Source: Sphacelaria rigidula (Eukaryota > Phaeophyceae > Sphacelariales). Taken from it: DNA of 21,125 nt. The notes beneath the pieces are model-generated. The model was not told the DNA's origin, made no database searches, and worked only from the letters and a program-made list of their open reading frames with translations. Position numbers and translations under genes: made by a program. The DNA lies in the NCBI GenBank assembly GCA_964200075.2, contig CAXNAA020000461.1, positions 1-21,125 on the forward strand, read 5' to 3'. Shown one piece after another: positions 1 to 9,145 of this stretch (the stretch's first letter is position 1; every line of letters starts with the position of its first letter).

Positions 1-465
1 CGGTTAACTCCTGCTGCGGAGGTTTGGGAAGGAAGATACTTTCGCTCTGTGTTACTCTTTCGTATCTTCCCTGCAATGGAGAAATGGGACTTCAACCTCA
101 TTTTTGTTTCAACCCCAAAATTTGAAATCGGCTGTTCAATTACTCAGTCATTGCTGATCGATTTGTGGCGGTGTCCAATTCACTACGGGTCTAGGAATTG
201 GCTCACCCTGGTATGGCGGAGCGGATCTGAACTCCCTGTGAACTCCTGAGTTTTTGTTGCCGAGCGCATGATGGATGAGTGGCGTACGAACAAAAACGAG
301 GATTATTTTCTCAGTTGCTTATAGTAGTTTACACTGTAAGACAGCTAGGCGTTCTTCGTAAAAACATCCACCGCGTTTATTCACTATAACATCCCCTTAC
401 GCTTGATGTACGCGTGTGGTTTGTCTCTTCTCGCCACTTTTGGAGCACTGTCAGGGGGCACTGCT
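1..465. other. No gene recognised at the left edge
   Basis: Short open frames occur here but none has recognisable domains, plausible splice sites or convincing codon bias. The stretch lies 3' of the minus-strand LRR gene and beyond its SINE, so intergenic or untranslated sequence is the simplest reading. Confidence 0.4.
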
Positions 466-553
466 GTGTACCTACCTCTTTTGCGGGGCATGGCTACGCG
501 GGGAGGCACTGCTGTTTTCCTACCTCTTTTGCGGGGCATGACTACGCGGCACG
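457..553. repeat. Two-copy imperfect tandem repeat, about 47 bp unit
   Basis: The block GGCACTGCTGT, then CCTACCTCTTTTGCGGGGCA, then CTACGCGG occurs twice back to back with only a few substitutions. A frame on the plus strand reads through both units, giving a duplicated Cys-Cys/Phe-Ala-Gly-His peptide, but nothing else supports coding. It looks like a local duplication of unknown meaning. Confidence 0.75.
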
Positions 554-556
554 CTG

Positions 557-1558
557 TGGTCTGGAGACCCCCACTTTAGTTGGGCATATCTCAAGCGCAT
601 TTTCAAATTTTGAAAAACGGTTTCGAGAGCTCCCTCGGTCACATTCCAAGGTTTTCATCGATATATCGTGTGCGTGTTTGTTTAGGGATGTGGGGACGGC
701 GTTTCTCCCCCCGTATCAAAACAGTACTGTCATTATTAGCATGGCCTCTTGCATGCTGTACGATACGCCTGAGGACAAAACCACCGTCGTTGGAGAGCCA
801 CAGATGCCAGCTTTCGTACGGTGTATCCAATGCATGCCACTACACATGTCATCCCGTTGGTTTTGTCTGAAAACTTCAGGTGAAAATATCGCGTAGACGG
901 GTAGGACTAAAATCATCATTCGCACATTTTTTCTCGAACTTTTGTCTTCGCGCGTTTTTGTTCCTACTAACAATGTTCCTCCGTAATAATGCACCGCGGT
1001 ACAATCCCCAAAAACGACGTTTGAACGTACCGTATGAGATTCACGAAACGTCAATGACGTCAGAGCCGGGTGTCCTCAGAATACTGAGGATCGTAGCTAT
1101 TCAATGATATGCCATTTGCGAAACCAATCAAAAGCTGCGCACGTGGCAAATGAATCAGAAAGAGCACCGGAAGAGCGGGTGTCCGCAGTTACCATTCTTC
1201 GGCAGTCAGACGTCCACGTGATTGTTGACGTTGTTCAGGATGGATGGTCATATGTTCACATTGAACGTTCATATGAGTAGCGTCGACATTCATATGAACA
1301 TGCGCAAAATTGGAGTCCCCCTAAAAGCCATTCCTTGCTGCCCGCACGAATTGCATCAAGTAAACGCCGAAGCTCGACGCCAACTTCAGCGTCACACGTC
1401 CACACGGAAGTTGCAGGCCGCACTGCGGAAATGCCAAGCACCAGCACCACGGTTGAGAAGGACTGAGTTGTGTAGACAGCACAGTACACTATTTGCACCA
1501 CTCTCTTCCCTGTCAGGGTACTTTTTGTCAAGGCGGAAAGTGCTTCCAACCCCGCACG
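557..1558. other. Non-coding or unassigned stretch with a CATATG palindrome cluster
   Basis: Several overlapping frames are open on both strands, which is the pattern of chance frames in GC-balanced DNA. No family is recognisable. At about 1247-1302, CATATG recurs within mirrored GTTCATATGA/TTCATATGAAC blocks, giving nested inverted repeats. No further feature can be supported. Confidence 0.4.
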
Positions 1559-1583
1559 ACGTATATATATATATATTATATAC
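1559..1583. repeat. AT microsatellite
   Basis: A TA dinucleotide run with one phase slip, directly next to the 3' end of a SINE copy on the minus strand. Such AT-rich sites are common SINE landing sites, but I could not prove a target duplication here. Confidence 0.8.
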
Positions 1584-1605
1584 GGTAATTACTCCAGGGT
1601 GCATT

Positions 1606-1944
1606 GTGTTGTCGTCCCCTCTATTCTGGACACTAGTCTACACCTTTCGGTATATGTGGGCGCACCAGCCGGGGTCACACAGGAGGAAGGTCAAGAGAGG
1701 AGCTTTTTCCTTTTTATTTGTTTTTCTACCCCACCCTCCTTCTGCGGTGCTTGCCCTTTTATTTGATCGCGAGAGGGGTCCAGCAGTCCTTTCCCTCCTC
1801 GAGTCGAATTTTTGTGTACCCACGACATAGTCGCTCTCCACTGTTGGGCATGGTGTGAGAAAAAAAAACTGATCGCTCCAAAACTTGAACCCACGCCCAA
1901 CCGTCAGAAGGTTTCGAGGTTACCAACTGAGCCACCGGGGCGAC
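1606..1944 (-). mobile_element. tRNA-derived SINE, copy A (full length)
   Basis: Read on the minus strand, the element starts GTCGCCCCGGTGGCTCAG. It carries an RNA polymerase III A box (GTGGCTCAGTTGGTAA, complement at about 1920-1934) and a B box (GGGTTCAAGTTT, complement at 1881-1893), spaced as in a tRNA. The anticodon-like loop reads TTCTGAC between AACC and GGTT. A shared body follows, then an A-rich section, then a roughly 90-base tail containing CGCCCACATATACCGA, which is also present in copy B. It lies about 100 bp downstream of the LRR stop codon in the same orientation, so it could be part of that gene's 3' untranslated region. Its B box is more degenerate than that of copy B. Confidence 0.85.
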
Positions 1945-2043
1945 CGTGGTCATTGCGTTCCTGTCAATCCCGGTTCCTACCAGGTGTAAAGGATCTCCGT
2001 CTATGTCAGCTTATACCTGCGATCTGGGTGTTACACATGATCA

Positions 2044-2542
2044 TCACGTTACCACTATCACCGGGATCGGATGGCAACGCGCGCCAGCCTGAAGGAGACG
2101 CCTTCTTGACAAGACTGAAATTCGCGGGTTGCCTGAAACACTCAACCAACGAACCGTGAATGTAGCCGCACTACTGCTGTTATTCCTGCCGTCGTCGGTC
2201 ACTCCATTGTGCAGCAAGTCTCGCTGCAGGGCGTCGCAGCCAGCGTCCCCGATTCGGTTGCCCGCTAAGCTCAAGCTCTCCGGTACGAAGATGGAACTGA
2301 CGATCTGTGTACCGCGTGTTGTGTCGCTCTTCATCCTACCCCCGCTTCCCACCTTTACCTTCCTGGCGGCGATGATGGCGGCGGCGCGCACCGCGCCTGC
2401 GATGGCGATGGCACCGTTGTCGCCAATGTTATTGTATCGAAGATCGACATGTCTTATGGTCGCCAGAGCGGGGGCAAGGAGCATCACGGATTCGTCTCCC
2501 AGTCGCTTCCCGGCTAAATTGAGGTGAAGCAACACTCCACGC
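2044..2542 (-). CDS. Leucine-rich-repeat (RNI-like) terminal exon
   Basis: This exon encodes about 166 residues with at least four leucine-rich repeats of the ribonuclease-inhibitor type. Motifs in order are LHLNLAGKRLGDES, IRHVDLRYNNIGDNGA, LSLAGNRIGDAGCDAL and VRWLSVSGNPRIS. Two non-repeat insertions (a Gly/Lys-rich one and an Asn/Ser-rich one) separate the repeats. LRRs of this class are protein-interaction scaffolds; no partner can be named. There is no early ATG. The frame opens just after an AG acceptor (CTGAACAG|GCG) preceded by a branch-like GCTGAC, so I start it at 2542 as an internal-to-terminal exon. It ends in TGA at 2046-2044. The acceptor needs two leftover bases, exactly what the donor at 3739/3738 supplies (AG|G, Arg). 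The open frames on the opposite strand are shadows. Confidence 0.75.
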
Positions 2543-3738
2543 CTGTTCAGTCAGCATGCTCGGATGTTATGCAGTTGATACTGTCAGCTGAAGGGTACCA
2601 TTCTCAGTTTGTATCGACACATATTTGGCTGAGTACGTCGCCGGCATGGCTAGTAAAACTACATATCGTCAACGCCGGGAATTTCCCCAATACTGGGTGT
2701 TACGACGGTATGGACTCGTGCTTGCGTACCAGGTGTTGGTGTGGCCGTCGATTACGACCTCGTGACTGCACTGAACAAGTGCTAATTTGAAGTTCGGCAG
2801 TTTACCAAAAACACCATGTACTGCATATACAGTATCGCTACAAGCTGGGCCGGCCAAAAAGCCAACAATCCTTCAGTCGGGTCTAGCTCTACGGCTGTCA
2901 CGAGTTTGGGCTTCGAATTTGGAGGCTGATTTCATCAGGCAATACAGGAATGATAGGCGCCGGGAAAAAAAATGCTTTGCACTGATGTAGGGAAATTGTG
3001 GCAAATTGGCGGCGCGGTGGAGAGTTGTCCAACTGTAAAATCGACTGAAAGAAAGTATCCCCGATCAAGCTAAAATTTGGTGTGTGCGTGCGTGATGGCA
3101 TTGGGATAAGATGCATGGTAGTTGTGAGGCTCAATTCGTCTTGTACCAAGAGTTATGGCCTCGTACATATTCCAGTCAATACACCAGTCAACGGAGGAAA
3201 TGCAGGAATATCGCCGCGCGCCACTCATTTCTTCGAGGTGGGACCTCAAATTTCGAGACGTGATTTTGAAGCAACTCCTCGATACAACCACGAAAGATCA
3301 CAAAATAAATAAATATTTTTTGGCCGTCTTCACTGCGATTATCGATCCGCTCCAACCTTTTCGATGGTCAAATGTCGGAATAAAAAACAAAAAAACCGTT
3401 GTGATCTTTCGTAGTCATTTAGATGAGTTCCTTCCGAAACATGTCTCAAAATTTGAGGTTCCAACTCGAAAAAACGAGTGGCGCGCGGTGATATTGCCGA
3501 TTGACGAGCTTCTTGGCCGGCCCAGCTTGTACGTACACAGCACCACTCGTTTGCAGCGTCAGCACGTAGAGGCGCAACAGGGAGACGTTTATTTTGTTCA
3601 ACTCATGAAAAACTTTGTCTCCTCTATAACACTGTGGTGTCCTCTACACTTGTCGATCCCCGAGTCAGGGATAATTTCATGCCGAGGTGGTTTCCTGCCA
3701 CGGTGCAGGCGCCAACGCTGCATAACGCTATTTCTCAC
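2543..3738 (-). other. Probable intron of the LRR gene
   Basis: The interval runs from a GTGAGA donor (complement at 3738) to the CTGAACAG acceptor (complement at 2543), about 1.2 kb. The outer exons join in frame. The interior carries no convincing exon. It holds the long hairpin described separately and an inverted 14-mer AAGCTGGGCCGGCC (about 2840 forward, about 3523 reversed). Confidence 0.5.
3208..3495. repeat. Long inverted repeat (hairpin), 95-bp arms
   Basis: The arm at 3208-3302 begins AATATCGCCGCGCGCCACTC and ends ACGAAAGATCAC. Its reverse complement lies at 3401-3495. Aligned by eye without gaps, the arms agree at about four bases in five, and the loop is about 98 bp. The structure sits inside the probable LRR intron. 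A fold-back MITE is the simplest explanation; a transcribed hairpin giving small RNAs is an alternative. I see no clear terminal duplication. Confidence 0.8.
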
Positions 3739-4471
3739 CTTTCGTGGACTACTACGGAAATGGCTGAAGCTTGCGGCGCTCCCATCGGTCCGCAGTACTT
3801 GAACTCGTGATGCGAACAAATCGCCGGAAAGGTGGGTGCCAACACGCGCGTACCATCGGCAGCGACTATGGTCGAGGTTAGCAGCGCAATCAAGACATCT
3901 ACAACGACCGCTCCGCCGGGTGTCTGCCGGCAAAGAGCGAGGACGTCGGGATCAAGCGCTGTCAACGTGGGACGACGATCTCGCGATGATGTCGGTGATG
4001 TTGGGGCTGTACGCGAGGCGAGTGCAGCTGCTTCTGCCGGAGGCATGTCTGCTGCTGCTGCTGCGGCGGCGGTGGCGGCGGCGGTGACTGCCTTGGCCGC
4101 AACGTTGCCAGTAGCGTCAAGTGAGGTAATCAAGGCCTTGATTGCTATGGCGGGGCCATCGCTGCTTGATACAGCCGAACCAGCGGAGGTCGCCGCATTG
4201 TTCTCTTGTGGTTTGTCCCCGTTGACACTCGAGACATCGTCGTCCGGATGCAATGATTCTGGTTCACATTTGACGATGGAAGGGTGCAATTGATTCACTG
4301 GTGCGTGGCCCTCGTCGGCGCAAAAATCGTTTTTGCCTCTCTTTTCAAGGCCATCTCCCGCTTTCGAAGGTATGGAATCGCTAACCTCGTTTTGAACGCA
4401 AGACTCCTGCTGCCGTTTCGTGTCGGCCCGCAAGTGTTCATTCTGTGACATATCGCCAACAGACACCAAGC
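3739..4471 (-). CDS. Disordered, acidic then Ala-rich exon upstream of the LRR exon
   Basis: This is a long uninterrupted minus-strand frame. It encodes a polar, charged segment (ADTKRQQESC, SLHPDDDVSSVNGD), then a poly-Ala stretch built from GCN repeats, then a more ordered C-terminal part with TLTALDPDVLALCRQTPGG and VVDVLIALLTSTIVAADG. It closes exactly at a good donor, CACGAAAG|GTGAGA, whose TGA is the frame's only stop. That is the signature of a spliced exon rather than a chance frame. The 5' boundary is taken at AAAACAG|GC (4471), but the frame is open without interruption to 4882 and beyond. No domain is recognised. The leftover AG joins in frame to the LRR exon, so this is probably the linker before the LRRs. 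Confidence 0.6.
4040..4086. repeat. GCN trinucleotide repeat encoding poly-Ala
   Basis: The run alternates GCTGCTGCTG and GCGGCGGCGG on the plus strand. On the minus strand it encodes about seven consecutive alanines within the exon above. Such repeats often vary in length between individuals. Confidence 0.75.
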
Positions 4472-4663
4472 CTGTTTTGATATTACGGGTTACTGCCATT
4501 GCGTGACTCGTCGGTTGATGGGTTCTCGGCGGCGGCGGCCCGGAAGTAGGCCTACCAATCGCCCACGCCGCGGCGGTGATCGGCATCGCCATCTTGGCTC
4601 TCTCACGACTCTTCATCTTCCGCTGCAGCCGTCCGATCGGCGTCTCGCGCGGATTCGACTTAC
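4472..4663 (-). other. Possible frame-preserving intron, or coding if retained
   Basis: GTAAGT at 4663 and ATCAAAACAG ending at 4472 bound 192 bases with no in-frame stop. If retained, the segment encodes a basic, Pro-rich peptide (RLQRKMKSRERAKMAMP, SGPPPPRTHQPT). Sequence alone cannot say which form is made. Confidence 0.35.
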
Positions 4664-4882
4664 CGGCAGCGAGAAACATCGTGGCTCGTGCGTTCGCTAT
4701 CCGAGACGAACGGTCGAATCTGGGCGTGGCGCAATCGCAGACGTGTTGTACGGGATGCGCGTGACGAAGAGCAGTTCGGGTCTGCCATACGTATCCCTCA
4801 TTCACTTCTAGTGAGCGGTGCCCTGTTGCTTTGGGGGTTATGAGACAGCCGGGGCGTGCAGGCTTCACATTCTTGTCTTCCC
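4664..4882 (-). CDS. Possible exon upstream of the Ala-rich block
   Basis: A strong acceptor precedes this segment: the minus strand reads ACTAACACG, a branch-point-like element, then about 20 bases to ATCACAG|GGGAAGAC at 4882. The frame encodes a basic-to-neutral peptide (EDKNVKPARPGC, CDCATPRFDRSSRIA, ATMFLAA) and meets a perfect donor, GCCG|GTAAGT, at 4664. Skipping from there to the 4471 acceptor removes 192 bases (64 codons), so the frame is kept whether or not the intron is removed. No family is recognised. An alternative is that translation starts at the ATG at 4679. Confidence 0.4.
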
Positions 4883-5444
4883 CTGTGATGAACGATGGTA
4901 TGCGTGTTAGTGTGGTAAGCCCCATCAACCAAGTAATCCTTAGCTGAAGAGATGACAGCGGGTGGATCAGTTGCTCACAATGCCGCAGGCGACACCCCCG
5001 CTGACATTCTGCCAGCACTGTGCAGTGCGACGTTCTCTTTTCCCAGGAAGTGTTTGAAATATTATTTCGCAAAAACAGTCGTTCGGGAAACTCAATACAT
5101 GACGGATACATGAGGACACGTGGGCTCGAAGTGACTGCTCTGCGACCAGAGTGCCAACCCTTTGATCATGAAGAGTTTGGCACCTCAAAGTGCAGGAGTA
5201 ATCGTACACAATAATCAACACGCGAAGTGGTGCATTGGCATGCATAGGCTCGGACGGATTGTTCTTCGGTCTAGCGGACTCCCATGGTCGAGGTTCGACA
5301 TTTGCTGAGTAGTCCATAACACTTTCCGGCTCCCGGATGCGGATAAAAAAATCTCTCTAGTTCTTCAATATCGAACTCCCAGCAGTGTAAGAACTTCATA
5401 CCAAGCACAGCAACCAATGAAGACAACGATCTTCTCTCCATACC
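4883..5444. other. Probable intron sequence
   Basis: No frame here has recognisable content. The right part holds the branch-point and acceptor signals for the exon at 4882. It is otherwise featureless to me. Confidence 0.4.
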
Positions 5445-5785
5445 TCGATGCCCGTCTTCCACTTATGCCTCCGCCCCAAATAGATGACGACATGCGCGAC
5501 TTCGGAGATATACCGGGGCTTCGTGATACCATACCGCCGCCGCGGCCGTCCCGCGATGGAGACGTTGCTATAGGCGATCGCGGACGTACAGCAGTAGCGC
5601 TGTCGAGAAGGCTTCTGGGATCTGCACCGCTGGCGTTTCCCAGAGTAGGATCATGCCGGCTGCTGATCTCCGCCGTTGCAGATTTAGGTCCTCGTAGCTG
5701 CTGCTTCGACTGCTCTTTGATTTGTTGTGGTGAAGGGTTCCGGCCTTCTTCGACACGGCTTGAGTCTTCCCGGAACGTCAGTGAT
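5445..5785 (-). CDS. Candidate disordered exon (uncertain)
   Basis: A minus-strand frame of about 113 residues is rich in Ser, Arg, Gly and Pro (VEEGRNPSPQQIKEQSKQQL, AVRPRSPIATSPSRDGRGGG). That composition resembles the tail of the preceding coiled-coil exon. Acceptor-like AG sites at 5786 or 5759 would keep the phase left by the donor at 6646. Weak GTATGG or GTATAT donors could close it. A plus-strand frame over the same bases (MPPPQIDDDMRDFGDIPG) looks almost as protein-like, and a second minus frame is also open, so the strand is not settled. Confidence 0.3.
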
Positions 5786-5845
5786 CTCCATTTTCCATGC
5801 AATTTGTGACAGGGTAATGAGCGAGCAAGGTTTTTCAACGGCATA

Positions 5846-6645
5846 GCGCAAGTTGGAGACCTATGTTCCTGCCGATGAGCACACTTATGGCTTTGCCGTC
5901 TACAAGTATCGACCTGGGGGATCGGATTTCAATCGCCTTCTCCGTGATCTACCGGCCAATTTACTTCAACATGTACATCGGAACACTGTCAGGAAGGCCC
6001 TGCCAGCCGCGAGCGCAATCTTCCCCCCCGTCTAATGTCAAACGTGCCACAGCCTGATGGCGGCCGTATGAAGACGCTTGTCACGCGCTGTATTGAGAAG
6101 ATGCGGGCATATTGTCCACATCGTCGCATCTGAAGATGGAAGGTTTCGCGCGAACCTCCAGTAACCATTGTCGACGATTGGTCAGATACCATGGGGGGAA
6201 ATGGGAATGTCCAGGCAACAATTTAATTCCTTGAAAGCTACGTAGTGTTCTCCAGTCTGTACTGCAAAGAAGTTCCGGCAAGAGGGTGGCCGGCAGAGAT
6301 ACAACACTAAAATAGGCTGGCAGTCAGTCGCTGAGTTTATTTTGTGATACCGCTCCAAAATAATACGGTGAGCTCTGGGAGGCGGGGGGTTACTCATGAT
6401 CTTGCATGCCATAGTCACATTAATTATTTACCCTCACATCCCTACAAAGCCGAGACGGAGAACGCCGGAGTTTTGCCGGGCCAGGCTCGCAACCAATCAC
6501 CAAGCGCGAAGCGCCGTGATGTGTTCGGCGGGTCTCATGAAGGGTGAGCTGCATCCTGGTAAGCTTTGGGGGGGTGATGATACCCTCTAAGCTCCGCCCC
6601 AACCCCACTTTCCGGCCAGTCCTCTTCGCATTTTCATTTTCTCAC
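5846..6645. other. No feature recognised; probable intron
   Basis: The interval begins, on the minus strand, with the GTGAGA donor of the exon at 6646. I see no domain, transposon end or tRNA-like motif in it. Confidence 0.4.
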
Positions 6646-6990
6646 CTTGGACGTGCCTGCAGCTCCGTTCGTCTGGATGGGGACACCGGAGTACTCGGAG
6701 CCGGAGCGCGCGCCGGAAGAACGTTCCGTCGCATGGCGCCACGCTGGGCCGAAAAACGATTCCGCCGAAGCTCCCGGCAAATATGAGAGACCCACCGACC
6801 ACCCACGCCGCCACGGGTTCGCAACGCTACACGTCTCTCTAGCTTGAGAGTCTCTTCGCTCGCGAGAACCCTGCCATGCTCGAGAAGGATAGCCGCTTCT
6901 TCCTCAAAGCCGGAGGTACGCGAGGCGTGGAGCTCGTCGAGAAGACGCTGTTTCGCGAGCACGCGTGCTCTTTGTTCCGTAGCCAACAGC
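6646..6990 (-). CDS. Coiled-coil exon, probable continuation of the ankyrin gene
   Basis: Both splice sites are strong. The acceptor is preceded by a pyrimidine-rich tract (CCTCCCCTCTCGCTCCTG, then CCACCTACAACAG|G) and the donor is CCAAG|GTGAGA. The 345-nt exon takes one leading base and leaves two. The first half is highly helical and charged (TEQRARVLAKQRLLDELHAS, FEEEAAILLEHGRVLASEET), fitting a coiled coil. The second half is basic and Pro-rich (RAPAPSTPVSPSRR) and probably disordered. The preceding exon ends in the same kind of Glu/Lys/Arg helix (EQEREYETESMRLEDEAMKR), and its leftover AG plus this exon's G makes Arg, so the helix would run on unbroken. There is no start codon, and the stop read in frame lies inside the donor. 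Function beyond a structural or oligomerising role is unknown. Confidence 0.6.
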
Positions 6991-7350
6991 CTGTTGTAGG
7001 TGGCACAGGAGCGAGAGGGGAGGATGGATGTTACGACTGTCGTCGCGAACTATCGCATCGCGTTCAGGTTGATGTCTTTCATGTAACATTCAGTTCGAGT
7101 GTCCGAGGAAGTAAAGTTTTGTAGTTCCATCGTTTCTTTGTCCGCACTATTGTCTGACTGTGTGAACTGCATGTATGGGCATCGAACGCACATTGCGCCA
7201 AAGTGCATCCGGGGATCCGTACTTTGTCGTAAGTTAGTCGTTGAAACGACAGTTCCCGGGTGGCACTGCGATGTAACTCAAAGGCGATACTGATGTCTCG
7301 CGTGTCTTCAACTAACCGCCGTTGCTTTGCAAATGCTTGGTCGCCCTTAA

Positions 7351-7451
7351 CCCTTTGACCGCGAGGGTAGGTCACATGCCGAATCGGCATCAACATTCAC
7401 TTGACAAAAGAATATGCATGCTCCAGATGGACTGCCCTCGCGGCCTAAGGG
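7351..7451. mobile_element. piggyBac-type MITE, 101 bp, with TTAA target duplications
   Basis: TTAA flanks both ends (7347-7350 and 7452-7455). The termini are CCCTTTGACCGCGAGGG and, reversed, CCCTTAGGCCGCGAGGG, matching at 15 of 17 positions. TTAA duplication with termini starting CCC is the hallmark of piggyBac-superfamily elements. A subterminal palindrome TGCCGAATCGGCA lies inside. It has no coding capacity, so it would have been moved by an autonomous partner elsewhere. It sits about 18 bases inside the intron that follows the ankyrin exon. If that intron were not spliced, the element would supply the TAG stop at 7447-7445. Confidence 0.85.
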
Positions 7452-7469
7452 TTAATTAACTCAGCACAC

Positions 7470-7744
7470 CTTTTCATGGCTTCATCTTCCAGTCGCATAC
7501 TCTCCGTTTCATACTCTCGCTCCTGCTCGTTCTTCAAACTCGTAATATCCTTGCCGTACAGCGTGCGTGCAAGGACTTCCGCTGTATCGCCAGCCTCGTT
7601 CGCAATACTCCAGTTCGGCCGAAGAGATAACACCGCCTTTACTGCGCGGTGACGCTTCCATTTGATCGCGATGTGGAGGGCCGTATCACCGAAGTGCTCG
7701 TGCATCCATTCTGTCCATGCGTAACCTCCGTAGTCTACTTCGAC
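7470..7744 (-). CDS. Ankyrin-repeat exon with start of coiled coil
   Basis: The exon encodes about 92 residues. Residues 15-39 carry the ankyrin core HFGDTALHIAIKWKRHRAVK (the T-A-L-H-x-A signature of helix 1), followed by a second-repeat start, NEAGDTAEVLAR, at 49-60. From about residue 66 it becomes a charged helix. Ankyrin repeats mediate protein-protein binding. The start is set by a good acceptor, TTTATCTCAG|GTC, in phase 0, matching the phase-0 donor of the exon at 13680. The end is set at AAAAG|GTGTGC, a weak donor. I prefer it because it joins in frame to the exon at 6990 and continues the coiled coil. Otherwise the frame reads five more codons into the piggyBac-type MITE and stops at 7445. 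Confidence 0.72.
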
Positions 7745-8780
7745 CTGAGATAAAGTGCGGTGTACCATATGTAATGAAAAGGAGAAATGATGTCTGTCTT
7801 CTTGAGGCCCCCACGGCACAGCATGCAGGCATCTCAGCAAATATCCTACTGCTTTGCCAGCACATTTTTTCGAGGTAGACAGATGTGGATATCATGATGA
7901 CGCACACTTCGACGAACGTATGGGAAGCGAAGCACCCACGAATTCAGCTGTTGAAACGCATCGGTTCGCGATCACAGGAGTCCGGAATAATGCAGAGCAA
8001 GATCGTTCGGCTACTGCATAGATATCCGTACGATATATAACCATGCTGATATTCAGTCGATGCACCAATTGTCGTGTAGAGGGGCGCCCGGAAACGCGCG
8101 TGCCGCATAACGTAGATGTTATTTTGGTGACTTCCTTCGCAATTACCAGCAATCCGAAATGCAGCTGCCCGATTTTCTGCGCACCATACGCCCCGCCCGT
8201 CAAGTGTGATCTTGACCCTGCCACCTAACATATCGCGCGGGCCGCAGCTCTGTCCGAGGCACCCACGGCTCTAAGAGAAAAACAGCAAAGTGGCACGCAA
8301 TTTTCCGATTGGCCGCAAAAAGGTGATGAAATCTGACCGGCCGATACAGTATTCTTCGCTCGGAGACTGACGCCAACCATGGCCCTTTGTAGCGAAGGGA
8401 CTTCGAATATGGATGACACCATACGGTAGATTTTGCCATTTCGATCAGTTTTATTTTTGGAGACGGGGGGGAGGGGTGGATTTCTCGAAAAATTATCAGC
8501 CGAGCAAAGCATGACGTCACTGAACGAAGTGGCAAGCAGTTTTTTCTTGATCGAAAAGTTGGTTGGTTGCTCCCATTGGCTGAGAAATCTGCACAGCGTG
8601 CGGTGTCATTGAACAGTTTCAGGGGGGGAGGGAAATAGACCGAAGGAAAAAAAAGCAAGGTTAGGCATTAGACGTCGGGCTAGGTCTAAGGAAAAGGTAA
8701 ACCCGACCGCGTGAGTAGCTCCTCAGACCTAAGCTTACGAAGCGGGGGTAATCACGCCGTCACATGTACTGGTGCCGTTT
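7745..8780. other. Left part of a large probable intron; nothing recognised
   Basis: Overlapping frames on the minus strand are open but have no domain or convincing splice sites. An autonomous short gene here cannot be excluded. Confidence 0.35.
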
Positions 8781-9145
8781 ACCCCGGTGGCTCAGTTGGT
8801 AACCTCAAAACCTTCTGACGGTTGGGACGTGGGTTCGAATCTCGGTGAAGTTACACGATCCGTGGTTGTTTCTCACAACATGGCTAACAGTAGAGAGCGA
8901 CTATGTCGTGGGTACCCAGAAATCGATTTCACGGTCGACGAGGGAAAGGGACCGCTAAACCCTTCTCGCGATAAAAAGTAAGGCAAGTTCCGCAGAAGGG
9001 AACTGGAGTGCTGAAACAGAATGAGAAAACGAAAAAAAAACTCCGGTGTTGGCCTTTCTCCTGTGTAACCCCCGACTGATGCGCCCACATATACCGAATG
9101 GTGTAGACTGGCGTCCAGAATAGATGGGATGACAGCACACAACAC
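8781..9145 (+). mobile_element. tRNA-derived SINE, copy B (full length)
   Basis: It has the cleanest promoter of the family. The A box CGGTGGCTCAGTTGGTAA is at 8785-8802 and the B box GGGTTCGAATCTC at about 8831-8843. Between them lies an anticodon-like arm, AACC-TTCTGAC-GGTT: T at loop position 33, CTG at the anticodon, A at 37. The shared body includes GAGCGACTATGTCGTGGGTA and CGACGAGGGAAAGGGA. An A-rich segment and the common tail CGCCCACATATACCGAATGG follow, ending near GACAGCACACAACAC. It lies antisense inside the probable large intron of the ankyrin gene. Open frames across it come from the repeat and are not genes. Confidence 0.88.

Noticed and set aside
414-896. 160-residue open frame on the plus strand
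   Set aside because: Frames on both strands are open over the same bases, part of it is a tandem duplication, and no domain or splice context supports it.
1222-1830. 202-residue plus-strand open frame
   Set aside because: Its 3' half is antisense to SINE copy A; the peptide resembles frames across the other SINE copies, so it comes from the repeat.
2129-2527. Plus-strand frame opposite the LRR exon
   Set aside because: It is the antisense shadow of clear leucine-rich repeats.
8785-8855. Functional tRNA gene
   Set aside because: The A and B boxes and anticodon-like loop are present, but acceptor and T-stem pairing is poor, and the same head recurs with a conserved non-tRNA body, so it is a SINE.
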